A stretch of DNA of 64,000 nt from Streptomyces sp. NA02950 (GCF_013364155.1 NZ_CP054916.1:3158501-3222500); one strand, 5' to 3'; shown: positions 36,139 through 44,727, numbered from the stretch's first letter. Notes: generated by a model from the letters alone, not told the origin. Made by a program: numbers and translations.

Positions 36139-37047
36139 GTGAGCACTGCATCATCGCGGGGAGTGGGTACCCCGGCCATCCCGCACCCGCCGGCCCGGCC
36201 GCATCCCGCGGACTCGGAGGCGGCAGGAGACCGACCAGAGCGGGCGGACCACATGGATCAGCACGACCACGAGCAGGCGCATCACCACGATCCGCATGAC
36301 CGGAGCGGCGCGCGGGCGATGTTCATCGAGCTGCGCCGGCTCCCGGAGGGCTCCTCCGAGCGGGCGGAACTGCGCAACCACCTCGTGCGTATGCATCTCC
36401 CGCTGGTGGAGCACCTGGCCCGGCGTTTCCGCAACCGGGGAGAGCCGCTGGACGACCTCACCCAGGTCGCCACCATCGGGCTGATCAAATCCGTGGACCG
36501 GTTCGACCCGGACCGCGGGGTGGAGTTCTCGACCTATGCGACCCCCACGGTCGTCGGCGAGATCAAGCGCCACTTCCGGGACAAGGGCTGGGCGGTGCGG
36601 GTGCCGCGCCGTCTCCAGGAGCTGCGGCTGTCGCTGACCACGGCCACCGCGGAGCTCTCCCAGCGGCACGGCCGCGCCCCGACCGTGCACGAGCTGGCCC
36701 AGCATCTGTCCATTTCCGAGGAAGAGGTGCTGGAGGGGCTGGAGTCGGCCAATGCCTACAGCACCCTCTCCCTGGACGTACCGGACACCGACGACGAGTC
36801 CCCGGCGGTCGCCGACACCCTCGGCGCCGAGGACGAGGCACTGGAGGGCGTGGAGTACCGCGAGTCGCTCAAACCGCTCCTGGAGGATCTGCCGCCGCGG
36901 GAGAAGAAGATCCTGCTGCTGCGCTTCTTCGGCAATATGACCCAGTCGCAGATCGCGCAGGAGGTCGGCATCTCGCAGATGCATGTCTCACGGCTGCTGG
37001 CGCGAACCCTCGCCCAGCTGCGGGACCGGCTGCTGGTGGAGGAATAG
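36139..37047 (+). CDS. sigH: SigB/SigF-family stress sigma factor, SigH type
   Basis: The 302-residue sigma factor has region 2 (MHLPLVEHLARRFRNRGEP, DRFDPDRGVEFSTYATPTVV), region 3 (RVPRRLQELRLSLTTATAEL) and region 4 (LPPREKKILLLRFFGNMTQS, HVSRLLARTLAQLRDRL). It recruits RNA polymerase to osmotic/stress and sporulation promoters in related species. An unusual N-terminal extension of about 65 residues contains a His/Asp-rich stretch (DQHDHEQAHHHDPHD). Starts at 36118 (overlapping the anti-sigma stop) or 36139 (GAGGGGG 5 nt upstream) are both possible; shorter forms could arise from internal starts, as known for S. coelicolor SigH. Confidence 0.92.
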   Translation: MSTASSRGVGTPAIPHPPARPHPADSEAAGDRPERADHMDQHDHEQAHHHDPHDRSGARAMFIELRRLPEGSSERAELRNHLVRMHLPLVEHLARRFRNRGEPLDDLTQVATIGLIKSVDRFDPDRGVEFSTYATPTVVGEIKRHFRDKGWAVRVPRRLQELRLSLTTATAELSQRHGRAPTVHELAQHLSISEEEVLEGLESANAYSTLSLDVPDTDDESPAVADTLGAEDEALEGVEYRESLKPLLEDLPPREKKILLLRFFGNMTQSQIAQEVGISQMHVSRLLARTLAQLRDRLLVEE

Positions 37048-37100
37048 CAAGGAAGAGCGAGGAGCGAGGAGCGGTACGGCAGGGGCGGGCCGGGCACCGG

Positions 37101-37610
37101 TCAGGCGTCGCGCGGCCCGATCCCCAGTGCCTCGGTCGCGGTGGGGTTGATCAGCAGCGCGAGCACGGCGAGGGCCGCGATCCCGGTCGCCGCTCCGGCG
37201 GCGATCAGCCCGCCGCCGTTCTGCACCAGGGTCCAGGCCACCGGCAGCGCCATCAGCTGGGTGATCATCGCGGGGCCGCGGCTCCAGCGGCGGCGCAGCA
37301 ACAGCCCGCGGGCGGCCACCAGCGGCAGCGCGGCCAGCGCCAGCACGGTGACGCCGAGCATCTCCGCCTGCTGCGGGCTGTCCGGGTCTCCGGTCAGCCC
37401 CATGATCAGCACGTAGACACCGAAGCCCACGAGCACCACGCCCTCGACGGCGGCCAGCACCGCGGCGGCGGTGATCCGCGCCGGACGCGGCCCGTGGGGG
37501 GCGGTGTCGGCCGGGGCGACCTCCGGGGCGGCCCGCTGTGCCTTCTTCCCCTGCGACGCCTTCCCGGCGGTCCGGGACTTCTGCGCGGGGGCGGACTTCT
37601 TACTGCTCAC
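37101..37610 (-). CDS. Small integral membrane protein, four predicted TM helices
   Basis: The 169-residue protein has a Lys/Ala-rich cytoplasmic N-terminus of about 45 residues and then four hydrophobic helices (AAAVLAAVEGVVLVGFGVYV; MLGVTVLALAALPLVAA; MITQLMALPVAWTL; LIAAGAATGIAALAVLALL). It is a common actinobacterial protein of unknown function. The GTG start is 37610. Confidence 0.8.
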   Translation of the reverse strand: MSSKKSAPAQKSRTAGKASQGKKAQRAAPEVAPADTAPHGPRPARITAAAVLAAVEGVVLVGFGVYVLIMGLTGDPDSPQQAEMLGVTVLALAALPLVAARGLLLRRRWSRGPAMITQLMALPVAWTLVQNGGGLIAAGAATGIAALAVLALLINPTATEALGIGPRDA

Positions 37611-37694
37611 CCCAGCAGCCTAGCCGTCGCACCGGCCCGTGGGGCGCACCCCGGGGGGTACGGGGGTTCACCGCGGATGGGTAGGCTGGCGCGC

Positions 37695-38663
37695 ATGCGC
37701 GCACTCCTCGTGGTCAATCCGGCAGCAACCACCACCAGTGCCCGCACCCGGGACGTACTCATCCATGCGCTCGCCAGCGATCTGAAGCTGGACGTGGCGA
37801 CCACCGAGTACCGGGGGCACGCACGCGATCTGGCCCGCCGCGCGGTCGACGGCGGCACCCATGAACTGGTGGTCGCGCTGGGCGGGGACGGCACGGTCAA
37901 CGAGGTGGTCAACGGACTGCTGCACAATGGCCCCGCCCCGGCGGAGCTGCCCCGGCTCGCCGTGGTCCCCGGCGGCTCCACCAATGTCTTCGCCCGCGCC
38001 CTGGGGCTGCCCAATGACGCCGTGGAGGCCACCGGCGCCCTGCTGGACGCGCTGCGGGACGGCACCGAGCGCACCGTGGGCCTCGGGCTCGCGGGCGGCA
38101 CCCCGGGCACCCCGGACGAAGCGGTGCCCGCCCGGTGGTTCACCTTCTGCGCGGGCTTCGGCTTCGACGCGAGTGTGATCGGCCGGGTCGAACAGCAGCG
38201 CGAACGCGGCAAGCGTTCGACCCACGCCCTGTACATACGGCAGATGCTCCGGCAGTTCCTCGGGGAGACGCACCGGCACCACGGCACCATCGCCCTGGGG
38301 CGACCCGAGCAGGACACGATCGAGGATCTGGCCCTGGCGATAGTCTGCAACACCTCCCCGTGGACCTATCTGGGCAACCGCCCGGTCTACGCGGCCCCCC
38401 AGGCGTCCTTCGACACCGCCCTTGACGTGCTGGGACTCACCAAGCTGTCGGCGCCGACGATGACCCGCTACGCCACCCAGCTGCTGATGTCGACCCCCGA
38501 GCGGGGGCCTCGCGGCAAGCACGCGGTCTCGCTCCACGACGAGACGGACTTCACCTTGCATTCCCAGGCGCCACTGCCGCTCCAGATGGACGGTGACCAT
38601 CTGGGACTGCGCACGAGCGTAACGTTCACAGGCGTACGCCGTGCACTGCGTGTGATTGTGTGA
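37695..38663 (+). CDS. Diacylglycerol kinase-family lipid kinase
   Basis: The 322-residue protein has the DAGK catalytic motif VALGGDGTVNEVVNGLL and VVPGGSTNVFARALGL. It phosphorylates diacylglycerol or another lipid at the membrane, recycling head-group turnover products. TAGGCT lies 7 nt before ATG 37695, which fits a leaderless transcript; an in-frame ATG at 37677 is less likely. It is upstream of wblE, as in S. coelicolor. Confidence 0.92.
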   Translation: MRALLVVNPAATTTSARTRDVLIHALASDLKLDVATTEYRGHARDLARRAVDGGTHELVVALGGDGTVNEVVNGLLHNGPAPAELPRLAVVPGGSTNVFARALGLPNDAVEATGALLDALRDGTERTVGLGLAGGTPGTPDEAVPARWFTFCAGFGFDASVIGRVEQQRERGKRSTHALYIRQMLRQFLGETHRHHGTIALGRPEQDTIEDLALAIVCNTSPWTYLGNRPVYAAPQASFDTALDVLGLTKLSAPTMTRYATQLLMSTPERGPRGKHAVSLHDETDFTLHSQAPLPLQMDGDHLGLRTSVTFTGVRRALRVIV

Positions 38664-38981
38664 GTGAGACCGCAGAAAGTCCTTCCAGTCGAACGTTTAG
38701 CCTGGCTTCCACCCAACAGAAGTACGGCTGTGACCTAGTCGACACCAAGGAATCAAAAAAAACTTTCCGGAAGGGGTTGTATCCGCCGCCGAGGTTTGCG
38801 AGTCTCTTCTTGGCGATCGGGACGGCCGGTGAAAGGCCCCCTTGAGAGCCCGAACCCCCTCCTCATTCCACGGGACCGCACCAGCCCCAACTGGTTGACG
38901 TCCCTACCCTTGCGGGGGGATTCGTGAAAGCGTTCACATTCACAAGCAACGAACCCGCAATCGCGAGGAGATGGAGCAGCC
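38664..38981 (+). promoter_or_regulatory. Leader/promoter region of wblE
   Basis: The 318-nt gap is AT-richer than its surroundings, with an A-run at 38754-38762. A TTGACG box lies at 38895-38900. A palindrome GTGAA-AGCG-TTCAC (38924-38937) has GTG-8 nt-CAC half-sites like Crp/FNR sites, about 45 nt before wblE. No matching -10 was found at 17-18 bp, so the promoter is not fixed. No coding sequence is convincing here. Confidence 0.4.
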
Positions 38982-39239
38982 ATGGACTGGCGTCACAACG
39001 CCGTTTGTCGCGAGGAAGACCCCGAGTTGTTCTTCCCCATCGGCAACACTGGTCCTGCGCTGCTGCAGATCGAGGAAGCCAAGGCCGTCTGCCGCCGCTG
39101 CCCCGTCATGGAGCAGTGCTTGCAGTGGGCGCTTGAGTCCGGCCAGGACTCCGGCGTCTGGGGTGGACTCAGCGAGGACGAGCGCCGCGCAATGAAGCGC
39201 CGTGCCGCTCGTAACCGGGCGCGCAACGCCAGCGCCTGA
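38982..39239 (+). CDS. wblE: WhiB-family iron-sulfur regulator WblE
   Basis: The 85-residue protein has the four [4Fe-4S] ligands Cys9, Cys37, Cys40 and Cys46 (AVCREEDPELFFPIG; AVCRRCPVMEQC) and the GVWGG turn. A basic C-terminal tail (KRRAARNRARN) binds DNA. WhiB-like proteins bind the primary sigma factor and tune transcription to redox or NO. The Cys-DPELFFPIG start and genomic context match wblE (SCO5240). GAGGAG is upstream. Confidence 0.95.
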   Translation: MDWRHNAVCREEDPELFFPIGNTGPALLQIEEAKAVCRRCPVMEQCLQWALESGQDSGVWGGLSEDERRAMKRRAARNRARNASA

Positions 39240-39308
39240 CCCTGAAACGCCCCGTGGCCCCCGAGCCGCAGCGCGCAGTAACCCCGATGCGCACAGCAAC
39301 GTGAGCTT

Positions 39309-39340
39309 TGAGCCCTCGGACCAGCCGGTCCGGGGGCTCA
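39309..39340. terminator. Bidirectional hairpin between wblE and the sensor kinase
   Basis: The stem TGAGCCCTCGGACC / GGTCCGGGGGCTCA has a tetraloop and one T-G pair (39309-39322 / 39327-39340). It lies between convergent genes. Confidence 0.8.
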
Positions 39341-39372
39341 GTGCTGTCCGGGGGACGCCACCGGATCCGGGG

Positions 39373-40851
39373 TCAGCACTTCTCGGCGCGCACCGGGAAG
39401 TCCAGGACCACCCGGGTACCGCGCTCCGGGGCGGGCAGCATGTCGAAGCTGCCGCCGAGTTCCCCCTCCACCAGGGTGCGGACGATCTGGAGCCCGAGGT
39501 TCCCGGCGCGCTGCGGATCGAAGCCCTCCGGCAGCCCGCGGCCGTCGTCCTGCACGGTGACCCGCAGCCTGCTGTCCTCACCGCTGCCGCTGCGCACCGC
39601 GCCGACCTCGACCGTGCCCTGCTCCCCCGGTCCGAAGCCGTGCTCCAGTGCGTTCTGCAACACCTCGGTGAGGACCATGGACAGCGGGGTGGCGACCTCG
39701 GCGTCCAGGATGCCGAAGCGCCCGGTGCGCCGCCCGGTGACCTTGCCCGGGGATATCTCGGCCACCATGGCCAGCACCCGGTCGGCTATGTCGTCGAACT
39801 CGACCTGCTCGTCCAAGTTCTGGGACAGCGTCTCATGGACGATCGCGATCGAACCGACCCTGCGCACCGCTTCGTTCAGCGCCTCCCGGCCCTGTGCGGA
39901 GTCCATCCGGCGGGCCTGGAGCCGCAGCAGCGCGGCCACCGTCTGGAGGTTGTTCTTCACCCGGTGGTGGATCTCGCGGATGGTGGCGTCCTTGGTGATC
40001 AACTCGCGCTCGCGCCGACGCAGTTCGGTGACGTCCCGCAGCAGCACCAGCGAGCCGATGTGCGCGCCCTTGGGCTTGAGCGGGATGGCCCGGAGCTGAA
40101 TGACCCCGTCCCCGCCCTCGACTTCGAACTCCCGGGGCGCCCAGCCGCTGGCCAGCTTGACCAGCGCCTCGTCCACCGGCCCGCGCACCGGGGCGAGGTC
40201 GGCGGTGGTCCGGCCCAGGTGGTGGCCGACCAGATCGGCGGCCAGGCCGAGCCGGTGGTAGGCGGAGAGCGCGTTGGGGCTGGCGTACTGCACCACCCCG
40301 TCCGCGTCCATCCGGATCAGCCCGTCGCCCGCACGCGGCGAGGCGTCCATGTCGACCTGCTGGCCGGGGAAGGGGAACGCGCCGACGGCGATCATCTGGG
40401 CCAGGTCGGAGGCGCTCTGGAGGTAGGTGAGCTCCAGCCGGCTGGGGGTCCGTACGGTCAGCAGATTGGTGTTGCGGGCGATGACGCCGAGCACCCGGCC
40501 CTCCCGGCAGACCGGGATGGACTCCACCCGGACCGGCACCTCCTCGCGCCACTCCGGGTCGCCCTCGCGGACGATCCGGCCCTCGTCGAGGGCGGCGTCC
40601 AGCATGGGACGGCGGCCGCGGGGAACGAGATGGCCGACCATGTCGTCCTGATAGGAGGTGGGGCCGGTGTTGGGCCGCATCTGCGCCACGGAGACGTACC
40701 GGGTGCCGTCGCTGGTCGGAACCCAGAGCACAAGATCGGCGAAGGAGAGGTCGGAGAGCAGCTGCCACTCCGATACCAGCAGGTGAAGCCATTCGAGATC
40801 GGCATCGCCGAGGGCGGTGTGCTGGTGGACGAGGTCGTTCATGGAGGGCAC
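39373..40851 (-). CDS. PdtaS-like sensor histidine kinase (HisKA_2)
   Basis: This 492-residue soluble kinase has an N-terminal GAF-like domain, then a PAS domain (around LIRMDADGVVQYASPNALSAY). A HisKA_2/HWE dimerisation domain follows (EIHHRVKNNLQTVAALLRLQ, phosphorylated His). The HATPase_c has VLTEVLQNALEHGF and DDGRGLPEGFD. It has no membrane segment. It resembles mycobacterial PdtaS, whose partner PdtaR is an ANTAR antiterminator; no such partner is adjacent. The GTG at 40851 is 6 nt after TAGGCT: leaderless. A dre-like DasR site lies 60 nt upstream. Confidence 0.9.
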   Translation of the reverse strand: MPSMNDLVHQHTALGDADLEWLHLLVSEWQLLSDLSFADLVLWVPTSDGTRYVSVAQMRPNTGPTSYQDDMVGHLVPRGRRPMLDAALDEGRIVREGDPEWREEVPVRVESIPVCREGRVLGVIARNTNLLTVRTPSRLELTYLQSASDLAQMIAVGAFPFPGQQVDMDASPRAGDGLIRMDADGVVQYASPNALSAYHRLGLAADLVGHHLGRTTADLAPVRGPVDEALVKLASGWAPREFEVEGGDGVIQLRAIPLKPKGAHIGSLVLLRDVTELRRRERELITKDATIREIHHRVKNNLQTVAALLRLQARRMDSAQGREALNEAVRRVGSIAIVHETLSQNLDEQVEFDDIADRVLAMVAEISPGKVTGRRTGRFGILDAEVATPLSMVLTEVLQNALEHGFGPGEQGTVEVGAVRSGSGEDSRLRVTVQDDGRGLPEGFDPQRAGNLGLQIVRTLVEGELGGSFDMLPAPERGTRVVLDFPVRAEKC

Positions 40852-40911
40852 GGTGTGAGCCTACCCGTCCGGGTGGATTAGCCTATCCGCGCACAAGCAT
40901 GGACAGACCCA

Positions 40912-40927
40912 AGTGGTCTAGTCCAGA
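40912..40927 (-). promoter_or_regulatory. dre-like DasR operator upstream of the sensor kinase
   Basis: On the minus strand the site reads TCTGGACTAGACCACT, agreeing with the DasR consensus ACTGGTCTAGACCACT at 14 of 16 positions. It is as good as the site at dasA. It lies 61-76 nt upstream of the kinase start and would overlap or precede the -35 region of its TAGGCT promoter. Confidence 0.6.
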
Positions 40928-41110
40928 ATGATCGAGCACAACGATCTTCCGCTCTCCCCGCACAGGAGGGCGGATCGGGTACCCGGCGCGCTCTGCCCTG
41001 ACCGCACCGGGCGCCTCGTGGCCGGCCGCTCGGCCGGCGCAACCCGGGCTGCGGTGCCGGGCGGGTTGAGGGTCCCGCTCTGGCGCCGCGGCCCGCGGGT
41101 GACACACCAC

Positions 41111-41143
41111 GGCTCCCGCGCCTCACCGGAGGCGACGGGAGCC
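41111..41143. terminator. Hairpin downstream of the das operon
   Basis: The stem GGCTCCCG-CGCCTC / GAGGCG-A-CGGGAGCC has a 4-nt loop and one bulged A. It is the second of two hairpins after the operon. Confidence 0.65.
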
Positions 41144-41160
41144 TTCGCGCACGCCCAGCA

Positions 41161-41218
41161 CGCACGGTACGCACCGCACGCACGGTACGCACCGCATGTA
41201 CGGCGTGCGGTGCGTACC
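41161..41218 (-). terminator. Terminator built from a duplicated 18-bp unit, end of das operon
   Basis: The 18-bp unit CGCACGGTACGCACCGCA occurs twice in tandem (41161-41178, 41179-41196). The second copy pairs perfectly over 13 bp with TGCGGTGCGTACC (41206-41218) across a 9-nt loop. The duplication means either copy of the arm could pair. It starts 8 nt beyond the SIS gene stop. Confidence 0.8.
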
Positions 41219-41225
41219 CGCCCGC

Positions 41226-42296
41226 TCAGCGGGTCTCGGTCACCTTTGCCAGCGCCCGGGGGGCGTCCGGGTCCTGGCCCCGCGCGATGGTGACCTCGTA
41301 CGCCAGCATCTGGAGCGGCAGGATCTCCAGGATCGGCTGGACCTCCTCGGCCACCCCGCCGGTGGGCAGGGAGAATCCGGCGGAGGCACGGTCCACCTCG
41401 GCCTGCGCGCCGATGACCACCAGATCGGCGCCCCGGCCGCGGAGCCGCTCCAGCACCGGCTGGAGCGCCTCCCCGCCCTTCCCCTCGGTGACGATCGCGA
41501 TCACCGGGGAGATGTTGTCGACCATGGCCAGCGGGCCGTGCAGCAGATCGGCGCCGGAGTAGGAGAGCGCCGGGATGTAGCTGGTCTCCATCAGCTTCAG
41601 CGCGGCTTCCTTGGCGGTGGGGTAGCCGTAGCCGCGTGAGGTGAGAACCATCCGCTCGGCGAAGCGGTAACGGGCGGCCAACTGCTTGATCTCGGCCTGC
41701 CGGTCGAGGATCTGCTGGGCGAGGTCGGGCAGCACCTTGGCGGCCGAGCCGTCGCCGCCGCGCAGCCCCTCGACGAACAGGTACAGCGCGAGCAGTTCGG
41801 CGGTGTAGGTCTTGGTGGCGGGCAGCGCCTTCTCCGGCCCGGCCAGCACATCGATGTGGAACTCGGAGACGGCGGCCAGGGCCGAGTCGGCGTTGTTGGT
41901 CACCGCCAGGGTGATCGCACCGGCCGCGCGGGCGGCCTCGGTGGAGGCGACCAGGTCCGGGGAGCCGCCGGACTGGCTGACCGTGATCACCAGAACGTCG
42001 GTGAGGTCCTGCCGGGCGCCGTACGCGGTGGTGGTGGACATCGAGGTGAGACCGCAGGGCTTGCCCAGCAGCACTTCCAGCAGGTACTTGGCGTACAGCG
42101 CGGCGTTGTCCGAGGTGCCCCGGGCGGTCAGCAGCACAAAGCGCGGCTGGCGGGCGGCGATCCGCTCGGCGGTCTCGCGGATCCGCGGCGCGCCCTCGTC
42201 GAGGATCCGGCGCAGTACGGACGGCTGTTCGGCCATCTCGCCGGACATGATCCGGCCCGGCTGGTCGCTGTGCTGGGCCGTTGTCGTGGCGGACAT
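41226..42296 (-). CDS. nagB: SIS-domain aminosugar-phosphate isomerase/deaminase-like protein
   Basis: The 356-residue protein has two SIS domains (FVLLTARGTSDNAALYAKYLLE; VITVSQSGGSPDLVAS; MVLTSRGYGYPTAKEAALKL). It resembles the isomerase half of GlmS and AgaS-type deaminases, here without the glutaminase domain. It is the last gene of the das operon and corresponds by position to SCO5236 (nagB), proposed to convert glucosamine-6-phosphate to fructose-6-phosphate and ammonia. GGAGG lies 8 nt before the ATG. The deaminase assignment rests on position and should be held loosely. Confidence 0.8.
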   Translation of the reverse strand: MSATTTAQHSDQPGRIMSGEMAEQPSVLRRILDEGAPRIRETAERIAARQPRFVLLTARGTSDNAALYAKYLLEVLLGKPCGLTSMSTTTAYGARQDLTDVLVITVSQSGGSPDLVASTEAARAAGAITLAVTNNADSALAAVSEFHIDVLAGPEKALPATKTYTAELLALYLFVEGLRGGDGSAAKVLPDLAQQILDRQAEIKQLAARYRFAERMVLTSRGYGYPTAKEAALKLMETSYIPALSYSGADLLHGPLAMVDNISPVIAIVTEGKGGEALQPVLERLRGRGADLVVIGAQAEVDRASAGFSLPTGGVAEEVQPILEILPLQMLAYEVTIARGQDPDAPRALAKVTETR

Positions 42297-42339
42297 GCTG
42301 GGTGCCTCCAGGTGGCTGGGCCGGCGGTGCTCGGTGGTG

Positions 42340-43887
42340 TCATACCCCGGCCGCGCCGCCGGTGATGACTTCCGCGGCCGCCCGTCCGCAGACCCGGGCG
42401 GCGCCGTGGGTCGCGATGTGCAGTGCCCCGGCGGGCGGCGCCTGGGGCACTCCCATTTCGACGACGACCGTGTCGGGCCGGGCGGCGAGCAGGGCGTCCA
42501 GGGCATCGGCCATCCAGGGGTGACGGTGGACATCGCGGACCACTGCGACGATCCTACGGTCGGCCGCCTGGCCGAGCATATTTTCGATCAGGGCGGGGGT
42601 GCCGTCGGTCTCGGCGTCCTGGCGTCCGTAGGTGGCGGTCGTGGTGCCGGGCAGCAGCCGGGTGAGTTCGGCGGCCACGCCCCAGGGGGTCTCGTCACCG
42701 ACCGCGATGTTGGCGACCGGGGTGAGGGCGGCGACGTGGGCGGGGCGGGTCAGCGGTTCGTACCCCACACCGCCGTGGGTGACCCGCAGCGCCCGTCGGG
42801 CCGCGGAGAGCCCGACCTCGGGGGCGGGCGTGATCCCCTCCGCCGCGCCCGGCCCTCCGTGCTGCCGGGTCCACTCCCCCAGCGCCCGTACCCGCGCGGC
42901 CGCCTCGGCCAGCCGCGCTTCGGCCAGCCGTCCCTCGCATACGGCCGCCACCAGCGCGTCGCGCAGCCGGAGCACGGTGTCCTCGTCGGCGAGGCCGCCG
43001 CCCACACAGATGGCGTCGGCGCCCGCGGCGATGGCCAGCACGGTGCCGCGCTCGATGCCGTAGGCGGCCGAGATGGCCCGCATCTCCATACCGTCGGTGA
43101 CGATCAGGCCATCGAAGCCGAGGCCGCCGTCGGCGACGGGACCGCGCAGCAGTCCGTGGAGCGCGGCGGCGCTGAGGGTCGCGGGCCGCTCCGTGTCCAG
43201 CGCGGGCAGCAGGATGTGCGCGCTCATCACGGCCTTCGTCCCCGCGGCCACGGCGGCGCGGAAGGGCACCAGTTCCCGTGCGGCCAGGGTGTCGAGTCCG
43301 GCGTCGATCCGCGGCAGCGCGTGGTGGGAGTCGACGGCGGTGTCGCCGTGGCCGGGGAAGTGCTTGGTGCAGGCCGCGACCCCGGTGCTCTGGAGCCCCT
43401 CGACCCAGGCGGTGGTGTGGCGGGCGACGAGCCCGGGGTCGGCGCCGAAGGAGCGGACGCCGATGACCGGGTTGTCCGGGTTGGAGTTGACGTCGGCGGC
43501 GGGCGCCCAGTTGAGGGTGACCCCGCAGGCGGCGAGCCGGCGGCCCAGCTCCCGGGCCACCGCGCGGGTCAGGTCGGGATCGTCGACGGCGCCGAGGGCC
43601 AGATTGCCGGGGAAGGAGGAGCCGCCGCGCACCTCCAGCCGGGTGACATCGCCGCCCTCCTCGTCGATCGCCACCAGCACATCGTCCCGTTCGGCGCGCA
43701 GCTGGGCGGTGAGCGCGGCGAGCTGTTCGGGCGAGGAGACATTGCGGCCGAACAGGCCGACGGCGGCGAGCCCCTCGCCGAGTCTGCGCAGCAGCCAGTC
43801 GGGGGCGGTGGTGCCGGTGAAGCCGGGCTGGAGGACGGTCAGGGCGTCATGGGTGAGGGTGGCCGGGTCGTGCGCGAGGGTCGTCAT
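42340..43887 (-). CDS. dasD: Family 3 glycoside hydrolase, beta-N-acetylglucosaminidase (NagZ/DasD type)
   Basis: This 515-residue GH3 enzyme has ATLTHDALTVLQPGF near the start. The substrate-binding/catalytic segment KHFPGHGDTAVDSHHALPRID contains the His/Asp pair typical of NagZ-like N-acetylglucosaminidases. A GH3 C-terminal domain follows. It has no signal peptide, so it hydrolyses imported chito-oligosaccharides inside the cell. It starts 9 nt after the dasC stop and is followed by the SIS gene after 43 nt: same operon. Confidence 0.9.
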   Translation of the reverse strand: MTTLAHDPATLTHDALTVLQPGFTGTTAPDWLLRRLGEGLAAVGLFGRNVSSPEQLAALTAQLRAERDDVLVAIDEEGGDVTRLEVRGGSSFPGNLALGAVDDPDLTRAVARELGRRLAACGVTLNWAPAADVNSNPDNPVIGVRSFGADPGLVARHTTAWVEGLQSTGVAACTKHFPGHGDTAVDSHHALPRIDAGLDTLAARELVPFRAAVAAGTKAVMSAHILLPALDTERPATLSAAALHGLLRGPVADGGLGFDGLIVTDGMEMRAISAAYGIERGTVLAIAAGADAICVGGGLADEDTVLRLRDALVAAVCEGRLAEARLAEAAARVRALGEWTRQHGGPGAAEGITPAPEVGLSAARRALRVTHGGVGYEPLTRPAHVAALTPVANIAVGDETPWGVAAELTRLLPGTTTATYGRQDAETDGTPALIENMLGQAADRRIVAVVRDVHRHPWMADALDALLAARPDTVVVEMGVPQAPPAGALHIATHGAARVCGRAAAEVITGGAAGV

Positions 43888-43896
43888 GGCCGGGGA

Positions 43897-44727
43897 TCAT
43901 CCCTTCACAGCGCCGGAAGTCAGCCCACCGACCGCCTTGCGTTGCAGGAACAGGAAGAGCAGCAGGATGGGGACGGCGAAGAGCGAGGCGGCCGCCATGG
44001 TGGCGCCCCAGTCGTCGCCGAACTGGGTCTGGAAGCTGGACAGCCACAGCGGGAGGGTCTGGGCCCCGGCGTCCTTGTTGAGGATCAGCACCAGCGGGAA
44101 TTCGTTCCAGGCGGTGATGAAGCCGAAGAGCGAGGTGGCCATCAGTCCGGGTGCCAGCAGCGGGAAGATCACTTTGATGAACGCCTGCGTCCGGGTGCAG
44201 CCGTCGACCATCGCCGACTCCTCCAGCTCCCTGGGCACGGCGGCGATGTAGGAGCGGAGCGTGAGCACCGTGAACGGCAGCACCATCACCATGTAGAACA
44301 GGGTGAGGGGAAGCAGGCTGTTCAGCATGTCGCCGTCGCGGACGAGCATGTAGATCGCGATCACCATGACTTCCCAGGGCGCCATCTGCGCGATCATGAA
44401 CGTCACCAGGAAGCCGCGCCGCCCCCGGAACCGCAGCCGGGCGAGCGCGAAGGACGCCAGCAGCGCGATCACCAGGGAGAGCGCGACCGCCGAGACGGTG
44501 ACGGTGAGGGAGTTCCCCACCAGCGTCCAGAAGTGCTCGGCGCCGACGGCCGTTGAGAAGTGCTCGAAGGTGGCGGAGGCCGGGAACCACACCGGGTCCT
44601 CGGAGACGATGTCCGAGGTCGGCTTGAGGGCCGTGCAGAACATCCAGTAGACGGGGAACGCGAAGCCGACGAAGAGCACGACGGCGGTCGCGTTCGGCCA
44701 CAGCCGGGCCAGCGGCGAGCGCTTCAC
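43897..44727 (-). CDS. dasC: Chitobiose/GlcNAc ABC transporter permease DasC
   Basis: The 276-residue MalG-type permease has about six helices. The EAA loop is LEESAMVDGCTRTQAFIKVIFPLLAPGL and is followed by ITAWNEFPLVLIL. With DasB it forms the membrane channel for (GlcNAc)2 uptake driven by the distant ATPase MsiK; no ATPase gene is present here, as in other das loci. The GTG overlaps the dasB stop (GTGA). Confidence 0.92.
   Translation of the reverse strand: MKRSPLARLWPNATAVVLFVGFAFPVYWMFCTALKPTSDIVSEDPVWFPASATFEHFSTAVGAEHFWTLVGNSLTVTVSAVALSLVIALLASFALARLRFRGRRGFLVTFMIAQMAPWEVMVIAIYMLVRDGDMLNSLLPLTLFYMVMVLPFTVLTLRSYIAAVPRELEESAMVDGCTRTQAFIKVIFPLLAPGLMATSLFGFITAWNEFPLVLILNKDAGAQTLPLWLSSFQTQFGDDWGATMAAASLFAVPILLLFLFLQRKAVGGLTSGAVKG

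Larger units (their letters stand above)
40852..41225. promoter_or_regulatory. Gap between sensor kinase promoter and end of the das operon
   Basis: This 374-nt gap holds the kinase promoter (TAGGCT at 40858-40863, minus strand), the dre-like site, two hairpins and a tandem repeat, listed separately. Open frames on both strands here are very Arg/Pro-rich and not credible genes. Confidence 0.6.

Noticed and set aside
38749..38778. GGAAT...GTT upstream of wblE as a SigR promoter
   Set aside because: The boxes are 22 bp apart instead of 18-19 and the location is more than 200 nt upstream of the gene.
40928..41293. Plus-strand open frame in the gap after the das operon
   Set aside because: It covers two terminator hairpins and the operator, has no credible ribosome site and is low-complexity.
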